A stretch of DNA of 44,052 nt from Ruminococcaceae bacterium UBA1417 (GCA_002305575.1 DBPP01000028.1:25457-69508), one strand, 5' to 3'; shown: positions 1-9,052, numbered from the stretch's first letter. Notes: generated from the letters alone by a model not told the origin. Numbers and translations: made by a program.

Positions 1-82
1 AGGTTGAAGTGCTCGCGTCACGAAAGAGAAACAGAAAACAGGGAGCGCCGCATAGACGGTGATCCCAAAGGGAGGAATAACC

Positions 83-724
83 ATGCAGGAAGAAGAAAAA
101 ATTTTTGCGGGGCAGGTGTTCTGCCCCGGCCATCCGGATCTTGTAGCGATCAAATTGCGCTGCCACAATCTCTGCGCAGAATACAACCGCACTTTTGAGG
201 ATGAAAAGGAAAAACGCGCCGAGATTGTGCATCAGATTTTCGGTGCATTCGGAGAGAATTCATTTGTGCAGGGGCCGATTCAGATCCACTACGGCGTGCA
301 CACACACATCGGAAAGAATTTTTTCGGAAATTTTAATCTGACCATTCAGGACGACGCGCCCGTCACGATTGGCGACCGCTGCAATTTTGGTCCGAATGTC
401 ACGATTGTGACGCCGCAGCATCCACTTTTGCCGGAGGAACGCCGCGCGCTCAAGACAAAGGACGGCCGGGAAATCCGTGTCTGCTATGCGGAACCGGTTA
501 AAATCGGCAATGATTGCTGGTTCGGCGCAAATGTCGTTGTGTGCCCGGGGGTGACGATTGGCGATAACTGCGTGATCGGTGCGGGCAGCGTTGTGACGAA
601 GGACATTCCGGCAAACAGCATTGCGGTGGGCAACCCATGTCGTGTGCTGCGCACGCTCAGTGAAGCGGACAGCATGAAGCACCATCCGGAGCGGTTTGGC
701 GCGGAAGAATTTGTGTTTGAATAA
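83..724 (+). CDS. Sugar O-acetyltransferase, LacA/Maa/NodL type
   Basis: A 213-residue acetyl-CoA-dependent transferase of the left-handed beta-helix family, which acetylates a hydroxyl of a sugar such as maltose, glucose or a galactoside. Hexapeptide-type turns are visible from about residue 90 to 195 (for example IGDRCNFGPNV, IGNDCWFGANV and IGDNCVIGAGSVV). His113 in the PQHPL segment sits where the catalytic His of LacA lies. The length is slightly above the usual 185-205. The ATG at 83 is chosen because GGAGGA (71-76) precedes it by 6 bases; the upstream in-frame GTG at 59 has no such site. The natural sugar cannot be told from the sequence. It is followed by a strong hairpin and a convergent gene. 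Confidence 0.85.
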   Translation: MQEEEKIFAGQVFCPGHPDLVAIKLRCHNLCAEYNRTFEDEKEKRAEIVHQIFGAFGENSFVQGPIQIHYGVHTHIGKNFFGNFNLTIQDDAPVTIGDRCNFGPNVTIVTPQHPLLPEERRALKTKDGREIRVCYAEPVKIGNDCWFGANVVVCPGVTIGDNCVIGAGSVVTKDIPANSIAVGNPCRVLRTLSEADSMKHHPERFGAEEFVFE

Positions 725-735
725 ATGTTGAAAAT

Positions 736-777
736 GCAAGAGGCGGCGGACGTATCGAGGTACGTCCGCCGCCTTGC
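736..777. terminator. Bidirectional hairpin between convergent genes
   Basis: A 14-bp perfect stem (arms 741-754 and 761-774, loop TCGAGG) is extended by GCAAG/CTTGC around one bulged A. It lies between the acetyltransferase stop (724) and the stop of the oppositely oriented oxidoreductase (798). There is no long T-run on either side, so it is a strong structural stop or mRNA-end stabiliser rather than a textbook intrinsic terminator. Confidence 0.6.
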
Positions 778-797
778 TGTATTTGCGGGATTGAGAT

Positions 798-1847
798 TTA
801 GAAGTAAACGACCTGATTCTTCTCGGCGCTTTCGAAGATGGCCTCCATCAGACGCATCAGCTCGCGCTGCTGGTCGTGCGTGACAATGGCTTCTGCTTCA
901 CCGTTCACGACTGCCGCAATGTTGCGGTAGTAATCGTGAATGTCGGAATCGATGCGCTCGAGCGGATATTCCTTGATGGTCTCCGGCGTGCGGGGGGCCA
1001 TGGTCTTCGTCAGGCCGGCCGCCGTGACAATCGGTACCGCGTCGTGCTCTTCGTCGCTCGTTGCAACGACAATTTTGCCGTTGATGTCCCAGTCCTCAAT
1101 GACAGCTGTGCCGTTCAGACCGAGGATGTACCAGCGGGGGAGGTTAATGAAGTTGCTTGTGCCGACCTCAACCGTAAATTTCACGCCGTTGTCAAACGTG
1201 AAGATGGCGGTGAAGCCGTCGTCCACCTCTTCGTTTGTGACGTTCGAGAGCGTCGCATAGACGGAAACCGGCATTTTGCCCATCATCATGTTCATCTGGT
1301 CGAGCAGGTGAACGCCCCAGTCGAGCACCATGCCGCCGCCCTGAGCCTTGGTATTGCGCCAGTCGCCCGGGATGCCGCGCGAGCCGTGTACACGGGATTC
1401 AATACTGTAGATGCGGCCCATCTTGTCCGATTCATAGATGGCCTTCGCAATGCGGAAATCCTCATCCCAGCGACGATTCTGATGTACCGTGAAGCATACG
1501 CCGCAGCGGTTCGCCGCTGCAATCATTTCTTCCAGATCCGCCGTGCTGAGCGTGACCGGCTTTTCGCAGATTACAAGCTTGCCAGCCTCCATGGCCTGAA
1601 TGCAGACGGGCTTGTGCTGGTCGTTCGGGATGGCGACCGTCACGACGTCGATCGTGTCGTCCGCGAGCAGCGCTTCCAGCGAAGGATATGCCTTGATGCC
1701 GTTTGCCTCTGCAGCGGCGTTGCGCTCGGGAAGAATGTCATATACACCGGCGAGTTCCACAACCCCCGGAAGTTCACGCAGGCGCTTGGTGTGCCAGCCG
1801 CCCATACCGCCGTAGCCAATCACAGCGACTCTTACAACTTTGGACAT
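798..1847 (-). CDS. Gfo/Idh/MocA family NAD(P)-dependent oxidoreductase
   Basis: A 349-residue sugar or cyclitol dehydrogenase-like protein. The N-terminal Rossmann fold carries GYGGMG (11-16), followed by the family EKP motif at 95-97, whose Lys contacts cofactor and substrate. The C-terminal alpha/beta domain holds DWGVH (175-179) with the putative catalytic His179. Length and motif spacing are normal for the family. The start is the ATG at 1847 (minus strand) behind an AGAGGAG-type site. It is transcribed away from uxuA, so a role in uronate or related sugar metabolism is plausible, but family members act on many substrates and none can be assigned here. Confidence 0.85.
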   Translation of the reverse strand: MSKVVRVAVIGYGGMGGWHTKRLRELPGVVELAGVYDILPERNAAAEANGIKAYPSLEALLADDTIDVVTVAIPNDQHKPVCIQAMEAGKLVICEKPVTLSTADLEEMIAAANRCGVCFTVHQNRRWDEDFRIAKAIYESDKMGRIYSIESRVHGSRGIPGDWRNTKAQGGGMVLDWGVHLLDQMNMMMGKMPVSVYATLSNVTNEEVDDGFTAIFTFDNGVKFTVEVGTSNFINLPRWYILGLNGTAVIEDWDINGKIVVATSDEEHDAVPIVTAAGLTKTMAPRTPETIKEYPLERIDSDIHDYYRNIAAVVNGEAEAIVTHDQQRELMRLMEAIFESAEKNQVVYF

Positions 1848-1909
1848 AATTTGAAATGCTCCTCTCTGAAAATAAACACATGAGGTCCGTTTGACCTGAA
1901 TCTGAGACC

Positions 1910-1937
1910 ATTATAACGAATCAAAGCGAAATTGCAA
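1910..1937 (-). promoter_or_regulatory. Promoter of the Gfo/Idh/MocA gene
   Basis: On the minus strand TTGCAA (1932-1937) and a perfect TATAAT (1910-1915) are separated by 16 bp, placing the start of transcription about 60 bases before the ATG. Immediately upstream lie two tandem copies of TTTTCAAAT on the plus strand (1943-1951 and 1953-1961), a possible activator site or UP element. Confidence 0.6.
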
Positions 1938-2062
1938 GTCTTTTTTCAAATGTTTTCAAATTATTTTTGGCGGAAATAGGATGGTAAGCCCTGAGCTGGA
2001 ATGCGTGGCATGGGGATTCTTGCCTGTGCGTTTGCAAATCCTGTCGGAAAGCGGAAGCAGCC

Positions 2063-2091
2063 TTGCGTTTTGCCTGCTGGTATGCTACGAT
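2063..2091 (+). promoter_or_regulatory. Probable uxuA promoter
   Basis: TTGCGT (2063-2068) and TACGAT (2086-2091) are spaced by 17 bp and lie about 40 bases before the chosen uxuA start. The -10 box is weak (4 of 6 matches), as expected for a regulated catabolic gene. Confidence 0.45.
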
Positions 2092-2130
2092 AAACAAAAC
2101 AATGCTGAATTTGGAAGGACGATTGAATCT

Positions 2131-3192
<1,062 letters not shown>

Positions 3193-3201
3193 AAATGGTT
3201 T

Positions 3202-3233
3202 GGCTCCGGCGGCGCACGTTGCCGGAGCCTTTT
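3202..3233 (+). terminator. Intrinsic terminator after uxuA
   Basis: GGCTCCGGC (3202-3210) pairs perfectly with GCCGGAGCC (3221-3229) around a 10-base loop and is followed by TTTT. It closes the uxuA transcript ten bases after the stop codon. Confidence 0.85.
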
Positions 3234-3333
3234 GCACTCTTCAGCGCTGTGGATCGGAAGATGCAAAACCGGAGCGCGGCACAGGCGTTTTTGGGCGGAA
3301 TGTAAAATCTGCAAAAAGTCTTTCCGTCCGGGG

Positions 3334-3362
3334 TTGACAACGGGTCAAAAAAAGGGTAAGTT
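3334..3362 (+). promoter_or_regulatory. Promoter of the mgtE leader
   Basis: A consensus -35 TTGACA (3334-3339) is followed after 17 bp by TAAGTT (3357-3362), with more AT-rich -10 options just downstream. Transcription would begin near 3369 and give a leader of about 340 bases before mgtE. Confidence 0.55.
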
Positions 3363-3444
3363 TATTAAAGACAGCGCCGCCCAAACGGCGCTGATCTTCC
3401 GTGCGTGTGCACGGGCCATACTGGATGTAGAAGGAGTGAAGAAA

Positions 3445-3549
3445 ATGGACGCTGGCAGTAGCGGCGGTGCGGTTCCACGAGAACGGATGCAGCCGTCTTT
3501 GAATCGAAAACGGGCGGATTTTCTTCACCCGTTTTTATACTGTCGGTAA
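3445..3549 (+). CDS. Putative 34-residue leader peptide upstream of mgtE
   Basis: The ATG at 3445 lies 9 bases after AGAAGGAG (3428-3435), one of the better ribosome sites in the window. The frame runs 34 codons to TAA at 3547. The peptide begins MDAGSSGGAV and ends FLHPFLYCR, with several Arg and three Pro in between. It overlaps the whole terminator hairpin, so a translating ribosome would prevent terminator folding. It resembles mgtL or amino-acid leader peptides in arrangement only, not in sequence. Whether it is translated is unknown. Confidence 0.4.
   Translation: MDAGSSGGAVPRERMQPSLNRKRADFLHPFLYCR
3507..3538 (+). terminator. Attenuator-type terminator inside the mgtE leader
   Basis: AAAACGGG (3507-3514) pairs perfectly with CCCGTTTT (3528-3535) around a 13-base loop, with the T-run supplied by the 3' arm. 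It lies about 170 bases before mgtE and after the leader promoter, so it would cut off mgtE expression unless prevented from folding. Confidence 0.65.
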
Positions 3550-3707
3550 ACGAAAGCGCGCAGACCGCGTTGTGGCGTGTTTTGCGCCTTGATGCCGCCC
3601 GGCTGGAACGAGGCGGCAACGGTTACCGAAATTACCCGGCTGGTTCCAAACCGTATCGTTCGGATTGCCGATTTTTGCACAAAATGCAGAGAAAGGACGG
3701 ACGAATC

Positions 3708-5045
3708 ATGCTTGAAAAAATCTTGGAACTTTTGGAGCAAAAAGAATTTCCTGCGCTGGGAGCACTTCTTAAAGAGATGAACCCGGCGGACGTGGCGGAG
3801 CTTTTTGAGGATCTGCCGCGCGAAAAAATGGCGCTCGTTTTCCGCCTGTTGCCCAAAGAGCTTGCGGCGGAATCTTTTTCGTATATGGACCCCGACGAGC
3901 AGAGCGTGCTTGTGGAGGCGTTCAGCGATAAAGAGCTTCACGATGTCGTCAATGAGCTGTATGTCGACGATGTCGTCGATGTCATCGAGGAAATGCCGGC
4001 GAATCTGGTCAAGCGCATCCTGCGCCACACGGATTCAGAAACGCGGCGTTTTATCAACCAGGTCCTGAATTATCCGAAGGACAGCGCCGGTTCCATCATG
4101 ACGATGGAGTATGTAGATCTCAAGCGCAACATGACGGTGGAGCAGGCGTTTGACCGTATTCGCCGCATCGGTGTGGAGACGGAAACCATCTATACCTGTT
4201 ATGTGACGGATAGCCATCGGACGCTCAAAGGCATTGTGACGGTCAAGGATTTACTTCTGGCGCCGAAAACCGAGATTGTCCGCAACATTATGGAAACCAA
4301 CATCATCTACGTTTCCACCCAGACGGATAAGGAAGAAGTTGCGGCGCTGTTCGGGAAATACGATTTCCTTGCTATTCCGGTTGTAGACAATGAAAAGCGG
4401 CTGGTTGGTATTGTAACGGTCGACGATGCGATCGATGTTATCCAGGACGAGGCGACGGAGGATATCGAGGTCATGGCCGCCATTACGCCGACGGATCGCC
4501 CCTACATGAAAACCGGTGTTTTCGCCACATGGAAGAAGCGAGCCCCTTGGCTGTTGATCTTAATGATATCCGCAACCTTTACGGGAAGCATTATTTCTTC
4601 TTTTGAAGATGCGCTTGCAGCATCCATTGTACTGACTGGGTTTATTCCCATGCTGATGGATACGGGCGGTAATGCGGGCAGCCAATCTTCTGTATCCGTA
4701 GTCCGCGGTCTTTCACTTGGAGAGATCGAATACAAGGACACATGGCGGATTATCTGGAAAGAAGCGCGCGTAGCGGTGCTTTGTGGACTTACATTGGCTG
4801 CGGCGAATTTTGTTAAACTGCTTTTGATCGATCGTGTTTCGGTAGAAGTTGCCTTTGTGGTTTGCTCCACGCTGGTACTGACCGTTCTTGTGGCGAAACT
4901 TGTCGGCTGTGTGCTGCCTATTCTGGCTAAGATTGTCGGGTTTGACCCAGCCGTTATGGCCAGTCCTTTGATCACAACAATCGTAGATACGTTGTCGCTG
5001 CTGATTTATTTCCAGATTGCCTGCGCCGTGCTGCATATCGGCTAA
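3708..5045 (+). CDS. mgtE: Magnesium transporter MgtE
   Basis: A 445-residue Mg2+ channel of the inner membrane. The N-terminal superhelical domain (about 1-125) and two CBS domains (about 130-250) form the cytosolic Mg2+ sensor that gates the pore. About five membrane helices follow, with the selectivity motif PMLMDTGGNAGSQ after the second helix and DPAVMASPLITTIVD near the end, which contains the pore Asp. The ATG at 3708 follows AAAGGA; an upstream frame from 3570 would run through the leader stem and is rejected. The length matches the family. The complex leader suggests control by Mg2+ supply or by translation, which is inference. Confidence 0.95.
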   Translation: MLEKILELLEQKEFPALGALLKEMNPADVAELFEDLPREKMALVFRLLPKELAAESFSYMDPDEQSVLVEAFSDKELHDVVNELYVDDVVDVIEEMPANLVKRILRHTDSETRRFINQVLNYPKDSAGSIMTMEYVDLKRNMTVEQAFDRIRRIGVETETIYTCYVTDSHRTLKGIVTVKDLLLAPKTEIVRNIMETNIIYVSTQTDKEEVAALFGKYDFLAIPVVDNEKRLVGIVTVDDAIDVIQDEATEDIEVMAAITPTDRPYMKTGVFATWKKRAPWLLILMISATFTGSIISSFEDALAASIVLTGFIPMLMDTGGNAGSQSSVSVVRGLSLGEIEYKDTWRIIWKEARVAVLCGLTLAAANFVKLLLIDRVSVEVAFVVCSTLVLTVLVAKLVGCVLPILAKIVGFDPAVMASPLITTIVDTLSLLIYFQIACAVLHIG

Positions 5046-5058
5046 AGAGGGCTTTTGA

Positions 5059-6429
5059 ATGAAACAAAAGGATTATCAAATTCTGGCGCTGGCATTGCCG
5101 GAAGATATTTTGAAGGCCAAGTGGTGCGGCGATTTTGATCGCGCGCTGCGCCTGATTGACCGTCGGCTCGCAAGTGGGAAGTTGCCGGCGTGCATGCAAA
5201 AGCGGCTTGTGCTTGAGCGCGAGGTGATCGGCAAACTGCCGCTCGATTACGTCTATACGCGGGAGGAAGCGATCCGGCTTGTCCAGGAGGAAATCCCGGA
5301 TTTTACCGGCGAGGAGCTGGATGCCCTGCGCGACGACGGGCGTGTGGACTGGATTTATATCCAGGGGGAGACGATGTATGCCCGCCGCTTTTATGAGACA
5401 TTGCTGACGGTGGATCCGGAGATCGCGGCTCGCGCCGGGAAACCGCCGAAGTCTGAAAGCGAAGACCAGAAGCTGCTGGATCAGAATATGGCGGATATGA
5501 AAAAGAACGGTGGCGCATCGTGGCGCGTCCACATGCGCGCGTCGCTCCAGATCGATGAAAGCGCGTTCCGGCCGGGCAAACCGTTGCTTGTCCACTTACC
5601 GGTGCCCAGAGCAACCAGTACCATGCGCGACATCGAGATCGTTTGTACCTCGCACCCCATTTTGCGGTTGGCCGATGCGGATGCTCCGGCGCGCACGGTG
5701 TCGTTTGCCGGAAGCTTTGAAAAGAATGAACCGTTCTGGGTCGAATACCGCTATACTTCCGAGGCACGATATCGCGCGCTCGATGATCAAGCGGTGGACG
5801 ATCATCAGCCGCATTTTGAAACGGAAGAACTTTGGCCCCATATCCGCTTTACGCCGTTGATCCGCACGCTTTGCGCGGAGCTCGTGGCAGACGAAACGAA
5901 TCCGCTGCGCCGTGCGCGCCGGTTTTACGAATACTGTACGCAGGTCGGTACCTACGCCTATATGCGCGAGTATTTCACGCTGCCGGACAGCATTCCGGAT
6001 TATTATGCGGCCGGACTGCGGGGAGACTGCGGCGTGCAGGCGCTGCTTTTTATCACGCTGTGCCGCTGTGCCGGCATCCCGGCAAGATGGCAATCCGGAC
6101 TGTTTGTCACGCCGTATGCGCAGGGTTGCCACGACTGGGCGCAGTTCTATGTGGCGCCGTATGGCTGGCTCTTTGCCGATTGTTCGTTCGGCGGGAGCGC
6201 GTACCGTGCAGGAAATGCGGAGCGCCATGCGTTTTATTTCGGAAATCTGGATCCTTTCCGCATGGTGGCGAATAGCGCGCTGCAAGCGGATTTCGACCCG
6301 CCTAAAACGCAGTTGCGCATCGACCCGTTCGACAATCAGCGCGGCGAGGCCGAATATTCCGACTGCCCCCTCGATTGGACGCAGGTGCGGGCGGATTGGA
6401 AACTGCTGGAAATGAAAAAGCTTGTTTAA
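5059..6429 (+). CDS. Transglutaminase-like (papain-fold) domain protein
   Basis: A 456-residue protein with a C-terminal transglutaminase-like core. Cys324 (in RGDCGVQAL), His358 (in CHDWAQFYV) and Asp374 (in FADCSFGG) are spaced as a catalytic triad, so a cysteine protease or amidase activity is likely. The first 300 residues form an alpha-rich region followed by a probable beta-sandwich that I do not recognise. No signal peptide or membrane segment is evident, so it is probably cytosolic. It starts 13 bases after mgtE and shares its transcript; the functional link to Mg2+ transport is unknown. Confidence 0.75.
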   Translation: MKQKDYQILALALPEDILKAKWCGDFDRALRLIDRRLASGKLPACMQKRLVLEREVIGKLPLDYVYTREEAIRLVQEEIPDFTGEELDALRDDGRVDWIYIQGETMYARRFYETLLTVDPEIAARAGKPPKSESEDQKLLDQNMADMKKNGGASWRVHMRASLQIDESAFRPGKPLLVHLPVPRATSTMRDIEIVCTSHPILRLADADAPARTVSFAGSFEKNEPFWVEYRYTSEARYRALDDQAVDDHQPHFETEELWPHIRFTPLIRTLCAELVADETNPLRRARRFYEYCTQVGTYAYMREYFTLPDSIPDYYAAGLRGDCGVQALLFITLCRCAGIPARWQSGLFVTPYAQGCHDWAQFYVAPYGWLFADCSFGGSAYRAGNAERHAFYFGNLDPFRMVANSALQADFDPPKTQLRIDPFDNQRGEAEYSDCPLDWTQVRADWKLLEMKKLV

Positions 6430-6441
6430 ATATATGGAGAA

Positions 6442-6475
6442 ATGCCCGCCTGAGGACCAGCGCGGGTATTTTTTT
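6442..6475 (+). terminator. Terminator after the mgtE-transglutaminase transcript
   Basis: ATGCCCGC (6442-6449) pairs with GCGGGTAT (6462-6469, one G-U pair) and runs into seven T. Its position argues that recQ starts downstream of it at 6509 rather than at earlier in-frame codons. Confidence 0.75.
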
Positions 6476-6508
6476 GCAGATGCAGAAAGGCAGGGAAGAA
6501 GATTGCGG

Positions 6509-8356
6509 ATGGACCAAAAGGGAGAAAGCGCGCAAGCGGAAAAATACGCGGCCTTGCGCCGCTTTTTCGGCTATACGTCGTTTCGCAGTGGGCAGGAGAC
6601 GGCGGTGGACGCCCTGTGTGCGGGTCGGGATGTGCTTTGCGTGATGCCGACCGGTGCAGGCAAATCGATCGGCTATCAGCTCCCGGCGCTGCTGCTGCCG
6701 GGCGTTACGCTGGTGATTTCGCCGCTCCTTTCTCTGATGCAGGATCAGGTCGAGTCACTGACGCAGGCCGGCATTCGCGCGGCGTATCTGAACAGTATGC
6801 TTACGCCCGCCCAGTACGCGCGGGCACTGGAAAACATGGCGAATGGCGCGTATAAGATCGTTTATGTTGCCCCGGAGCGTTTGGCTTCGGATGGCTTTCG
6901 GGCAGCTTGCACCAAGCTGTCGATTGCGCTTGTCGCGGTGGATGAGGCGCATTGTGTTTCGCAATGGGGCCAGGATTTCCGGCCCGATTATCTGCGTATT
7001 GCTTCGTTTGTTGATGGGCTGCCTAAGCGGCCTGCCGTCGGTGCATTCACGGCCACTGCGACCAAAGCGGTGCGCGGCGATATGGAAACGCTGCTCGCCC
7101 TGCAAGATCCAGTGCGCGTTACAACCGGATTTGATCGGCCAAACCTGTATTTCGGGGTGCAAACGCCGCACAGCAAGCCGCTCGCACTGCTGGAACTTTT
7201 AGAAGCGCGCCGCGACAAATGTGGCATTGTGTACTGTGCAACCCGCAAGGCGGTGGAGGAGGTGGAAGCGTTGCTCCGCGACAAGGGCTTCGCGGCAACG
7301 CGTTACCATGCGGGGCTTTCCGAGGCGGAGCGCCGGCAGAATCAGGCGGATTTTGTCTTCGACCGAAAAAGTGTGATGGTGGCGACAAATGCCTTCGGTA
7401 TGGGGATCGACAAATCCAACGTGTCGTTTGTCATTCACTACAATATGCCGAAAAATTTGGAGAGCTATTATCAGGAGGCGGGCCGTGCCGGCCGCGACGG
7501 CAGCCCTGCAGACTGTATTCTGCTTTACAGCCCACAGGATGTGCGCATAAACCGGTTCCTGATTGAAAACAGCGAGCTAAATTCGGAACTGGACGACGAG
7601 GCACAGGCAGCGGTGCGGGCGCGCGAATATGAACTTCTGAAGAAAATGGCGTTTTACTGTACGACGGCAGACTGCCTGCGGGGTTATATCCTGCGGTATT
7701 TTGGCGAGCGTGCGGCGGAATACTGCGGCAATTGCTCCAATTGTGCCGCAGGTTCCGCAGTGGTGGATGCGAGCGTTTCCGCGCAGCAGGTGCTTTCGTG
7801 CATAGTCCGTACCGGGCAACGCTTCGGACGCGCGATGATCACCGATATTCTGCGCGGCAGCGAGAGTGAAAAGATTCGCCGCATGGGGCTGGATCGGCAG
7901 ACGACGTATGGTTTGATGCGCGAAAAGCGGGAATGGGAGGTGCGCCGCCTTTTGGATGCGCTCCTCGTGCAGGGAATCCTCACGCAGACGGCGGGCCAGT
8001 ATCCGAGCCTGCGGCTCGCGCCCGCGGCGCGTGCCGTCCTGTTGGGGGAGAAAAAGTTTGAAATGCGCGTGCCGATTGTACCTGAAGCGCCCAAAACCGT
8101 GCAGACGGAACCGGATCGCGGGCTGTTTGAGGTGCTCAGAAAACTACGCGCAAAATTGGCGGCGCGTGCCGGCGTTCCGGCGTATGTTGTTTTCACCGAC
8201 GCAGCCCTACGCGATATGTGTGTGAAAAAGCCGCAGACAGAGCAGGCTTTTTTGCAGGTTTCCGGTGTGGGAGACCGCAAAGCCGCGCGTTACGGACAGG
8301 TATTTCTCGAAGAGATCCGGCGCTATCTTGAAAAGGAATCCGAGTCGCCAAATTGA
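6509..8356 (+). CDS. recQ: ATP-dependent DNA helicase RecQ
   Basis: A 615-residue 3'-5' DNA helicase of recombination and fork repair. The Walker A motif GAGKS is at 49-53 and the DEAH box at 145-148, with TATAT and the helicase motif VI QEAGRAGRDG further on. An RQC region carries a Zn-binding cluster (CLRGY...YCGNCSNC). A C-terminal HRDC-like domain contains FLQVSGVGDRKAARYG. This is the full RecQ architecture and length. The ATG at 6509 follows AGGGAAGAAG; a TTG at 6503 is an alternative. The last 34 bases overlap the end of sigK on the other strand. Confidence 0.93.
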   Translation: MDQKGESAQAEKYAALRRFFGYTSFRSGQETAVDALCAGRDVLCVMPTGAGKSIGYQLPALLLPGVTLVISPLLSLMQDQVESLTQAGIRAAYLNSMLTPAQYARALENMANGAYKIVYVAPERLASDGFRAACTKLSIALVAVDEAHCVSQWGQDFRPDYLRIASFVDGLPKRPAVGAFTATATKAVRGDMETLLALQDPVRVTTGFDRPNLYFGVQTPHSKPLALLELLEARRDKCGIVYCATRKAVEEVEALLRDKGFAATRYHAGLSEAERRQNQADFVFDRKSVMVATNAFGMGIDKSNVSFVIHYNMPKNLESYYQEAGRAGRDGSPADCILLYSPQDVRINRFLIENSELNSELDDEAQAAVRAREYELLKKMAFYCTTADCLRGYILRYFGERAAEYCGNCSNCAAGSAVVDASVSAQQVLSCIVRTGQRFGRAMITDILRGSESEKIRRMGLDRQTTYGLMREKREWEVRRLLDALLVQGILTQTAGQYPSLRLAPAARAVLLGEKKFEMRVPIVPEAPKTVQTEPDRGLFEVLRKLRAKLAARAGVPAYVVFTDAALRDMCVKKPQTEQAFLQVSGVGDRKAARYGQVFLEEIRRYLEKESESPN

Positions 8357-9024
8357 CTGCGCAGCTTTTCCAACGCCTTTTTTTCCAGCCGTGAAATGTA
8401 GCTGCGGGAGATGTGCAGCTTTTTGGCAACCTCGCGCTGGACGAGCGGGCGCTGTCCGGCCAGGCCATAGCGCAACACGATGATTTCCCGCTCCCGTGGG
8501 GAAAGCACGCGACCAAGAACTTCATACAGGCGGTGCGTTTTCATGCGCAGGTCAATGTCCTCGAGAATGTTGTCGTCCGCCGCCATGGTGTCGAGTAGTG
8601 TCAGCGTGTTGCCGTCCTTATCCGTGTCGATCGGTTCATTCAGGGATATGTTCTGCGATGTCTTTCTTGTGCCGCGAAAATACATGAGGATTTCATTTTC
8701 GATGCAACGGGAAGCGTAGCTCGACAGGCGAATGCCGCGATCGGGCTTGAAGCTGTCTATCGCCTTGATCAGGCCGATCGTGCCAATGGAGACGAGATCA
8801 TCCCGGTCGTTTTCGTCGGTGAAATATTTTTTGGCAATGTGCGCTACGAGGCGCAGATTGTGTTCGATGAGCTTTTGACGGGCCGTCTTGTCGCCGGCGG
8901 CCATCTGTGCCAGACAGCGGGCCTCCTCGGCCTTTGAGAGCGCTTTGGGAAACGACCCGCTGCTCGTGACGTGCAGAAAGAAAAATAAAAGCGATGCAAT
9001 GGATTCAAAAATATCCCACAACAT
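8323..9024 (-). CDS. sigK: Sporulation sigma factor SigK (pro-sigma-K)
   Basis: A 233-residue sigma-70 family factor closest to sigma-K, which directs late mother-cell genes in sporulation. Region 2 contains LIEHNLRLVAHIAKKY and DLVSIGTIGLIKAIDSF; ASRCIENEILMYFR is typical of SigK/SigE. Region 4 has the helix-turn-helix REVAKKLHISRSYISRLEKK. The hydrophobic N-terminus (MLWDIFESIASLLFFFLHV) looks like a SpoIVFB-processed pro-sequence. The ATG at 9024 has GGAGGT 6 bases upstream (9031-9036); an in-frame ATG at 9081 is less likely. The gene is continuous, with no skin-type interruption, and converges on recQ with a 34-bp overlap. Confidence 0.9.
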   Translation of the reverse strand: MLWDIFESIASLLFFFLHVTSSGSFPKALSKAEEARCLAQMAAGDKTARQKLIEHNLRLVAHIAKKYFTDENDRDDLVSIGTIGLIKAIDSFKPDRGIRLSSYASRCIENEILMYFRGTRKTSQNISLNEPIDTDKDGNTLTLLDTMAADDNILEDIDLRMKTHRLYEVLGRVLSPREREIIVLRYGLAGQRPLVQREVAKKLHISRSYISRLEKKALEKLRSQFGDSDSFSR

Positions 9025-9038
9025 ATGGACACCTCCAG

Positions 9039-9052
9039 CGCATACGTATGCG
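9039..9052. promoter_or_regulatory. 14-bp perfect palindrome upstream of sigK
   Basis: CGCATACGTATGCG lies three bases before the sigK ribosome site. It contains CATA on both strands, as in sigma-E/sigma-K -10 boxes, but no convincing -35 partner was found. It could be an operator or a short mRNA hairpin next to the ribosome site. Confidence 0.35.

Larger units (their letters stand above)
3370..3707 (+). promoter_or_regulatory. Structured mgtE leader with attenuator
   Basis: The leader holds, in order: a hairpin CAGCGCCG/CGGCGCTG near 3372-3393; a hairpin CCGTGC/GCACGG near 3406-3421; a 34-codon reading frame (3445-3549); an 8-bp intrinsic terminator (3507-3536); and a 7-bp stem TCGGTAA (3543-3549)/TTACCGA (3623-3629) enclosing a hairpin TGCCGCC/GGCGGCA. 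GTGAAGAAAAT (3436-3446) can pair perfectly with ATTTTCTTCAC (3518-3528), which uses part of the terminator loop and arm, so the two folds compete. This is the architecture of transcription attenuation. I could not match it to the M-box Mg2+ riboswitch or to any riboswitch I know. Confidence 0.5.

Noticed and set aside
1..58. Possible gene end or promoter at the window start
   Set aside because: Frames here are short and shadowed, and no stop of a recognisable upstream gene or clear promoter boxes can be seen.
3370..3707. M-box (ykoK) Mg2+ riboswitch or T-box before mgtE
   Set aside because: None of the conserved blocks I know for the M-box, the T-box TGGNACCGCG sequence, or the yybP-ykoY GGGGAGTAG core is present. 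A GGCAGTAGC near 3454 is only a partial likeness.
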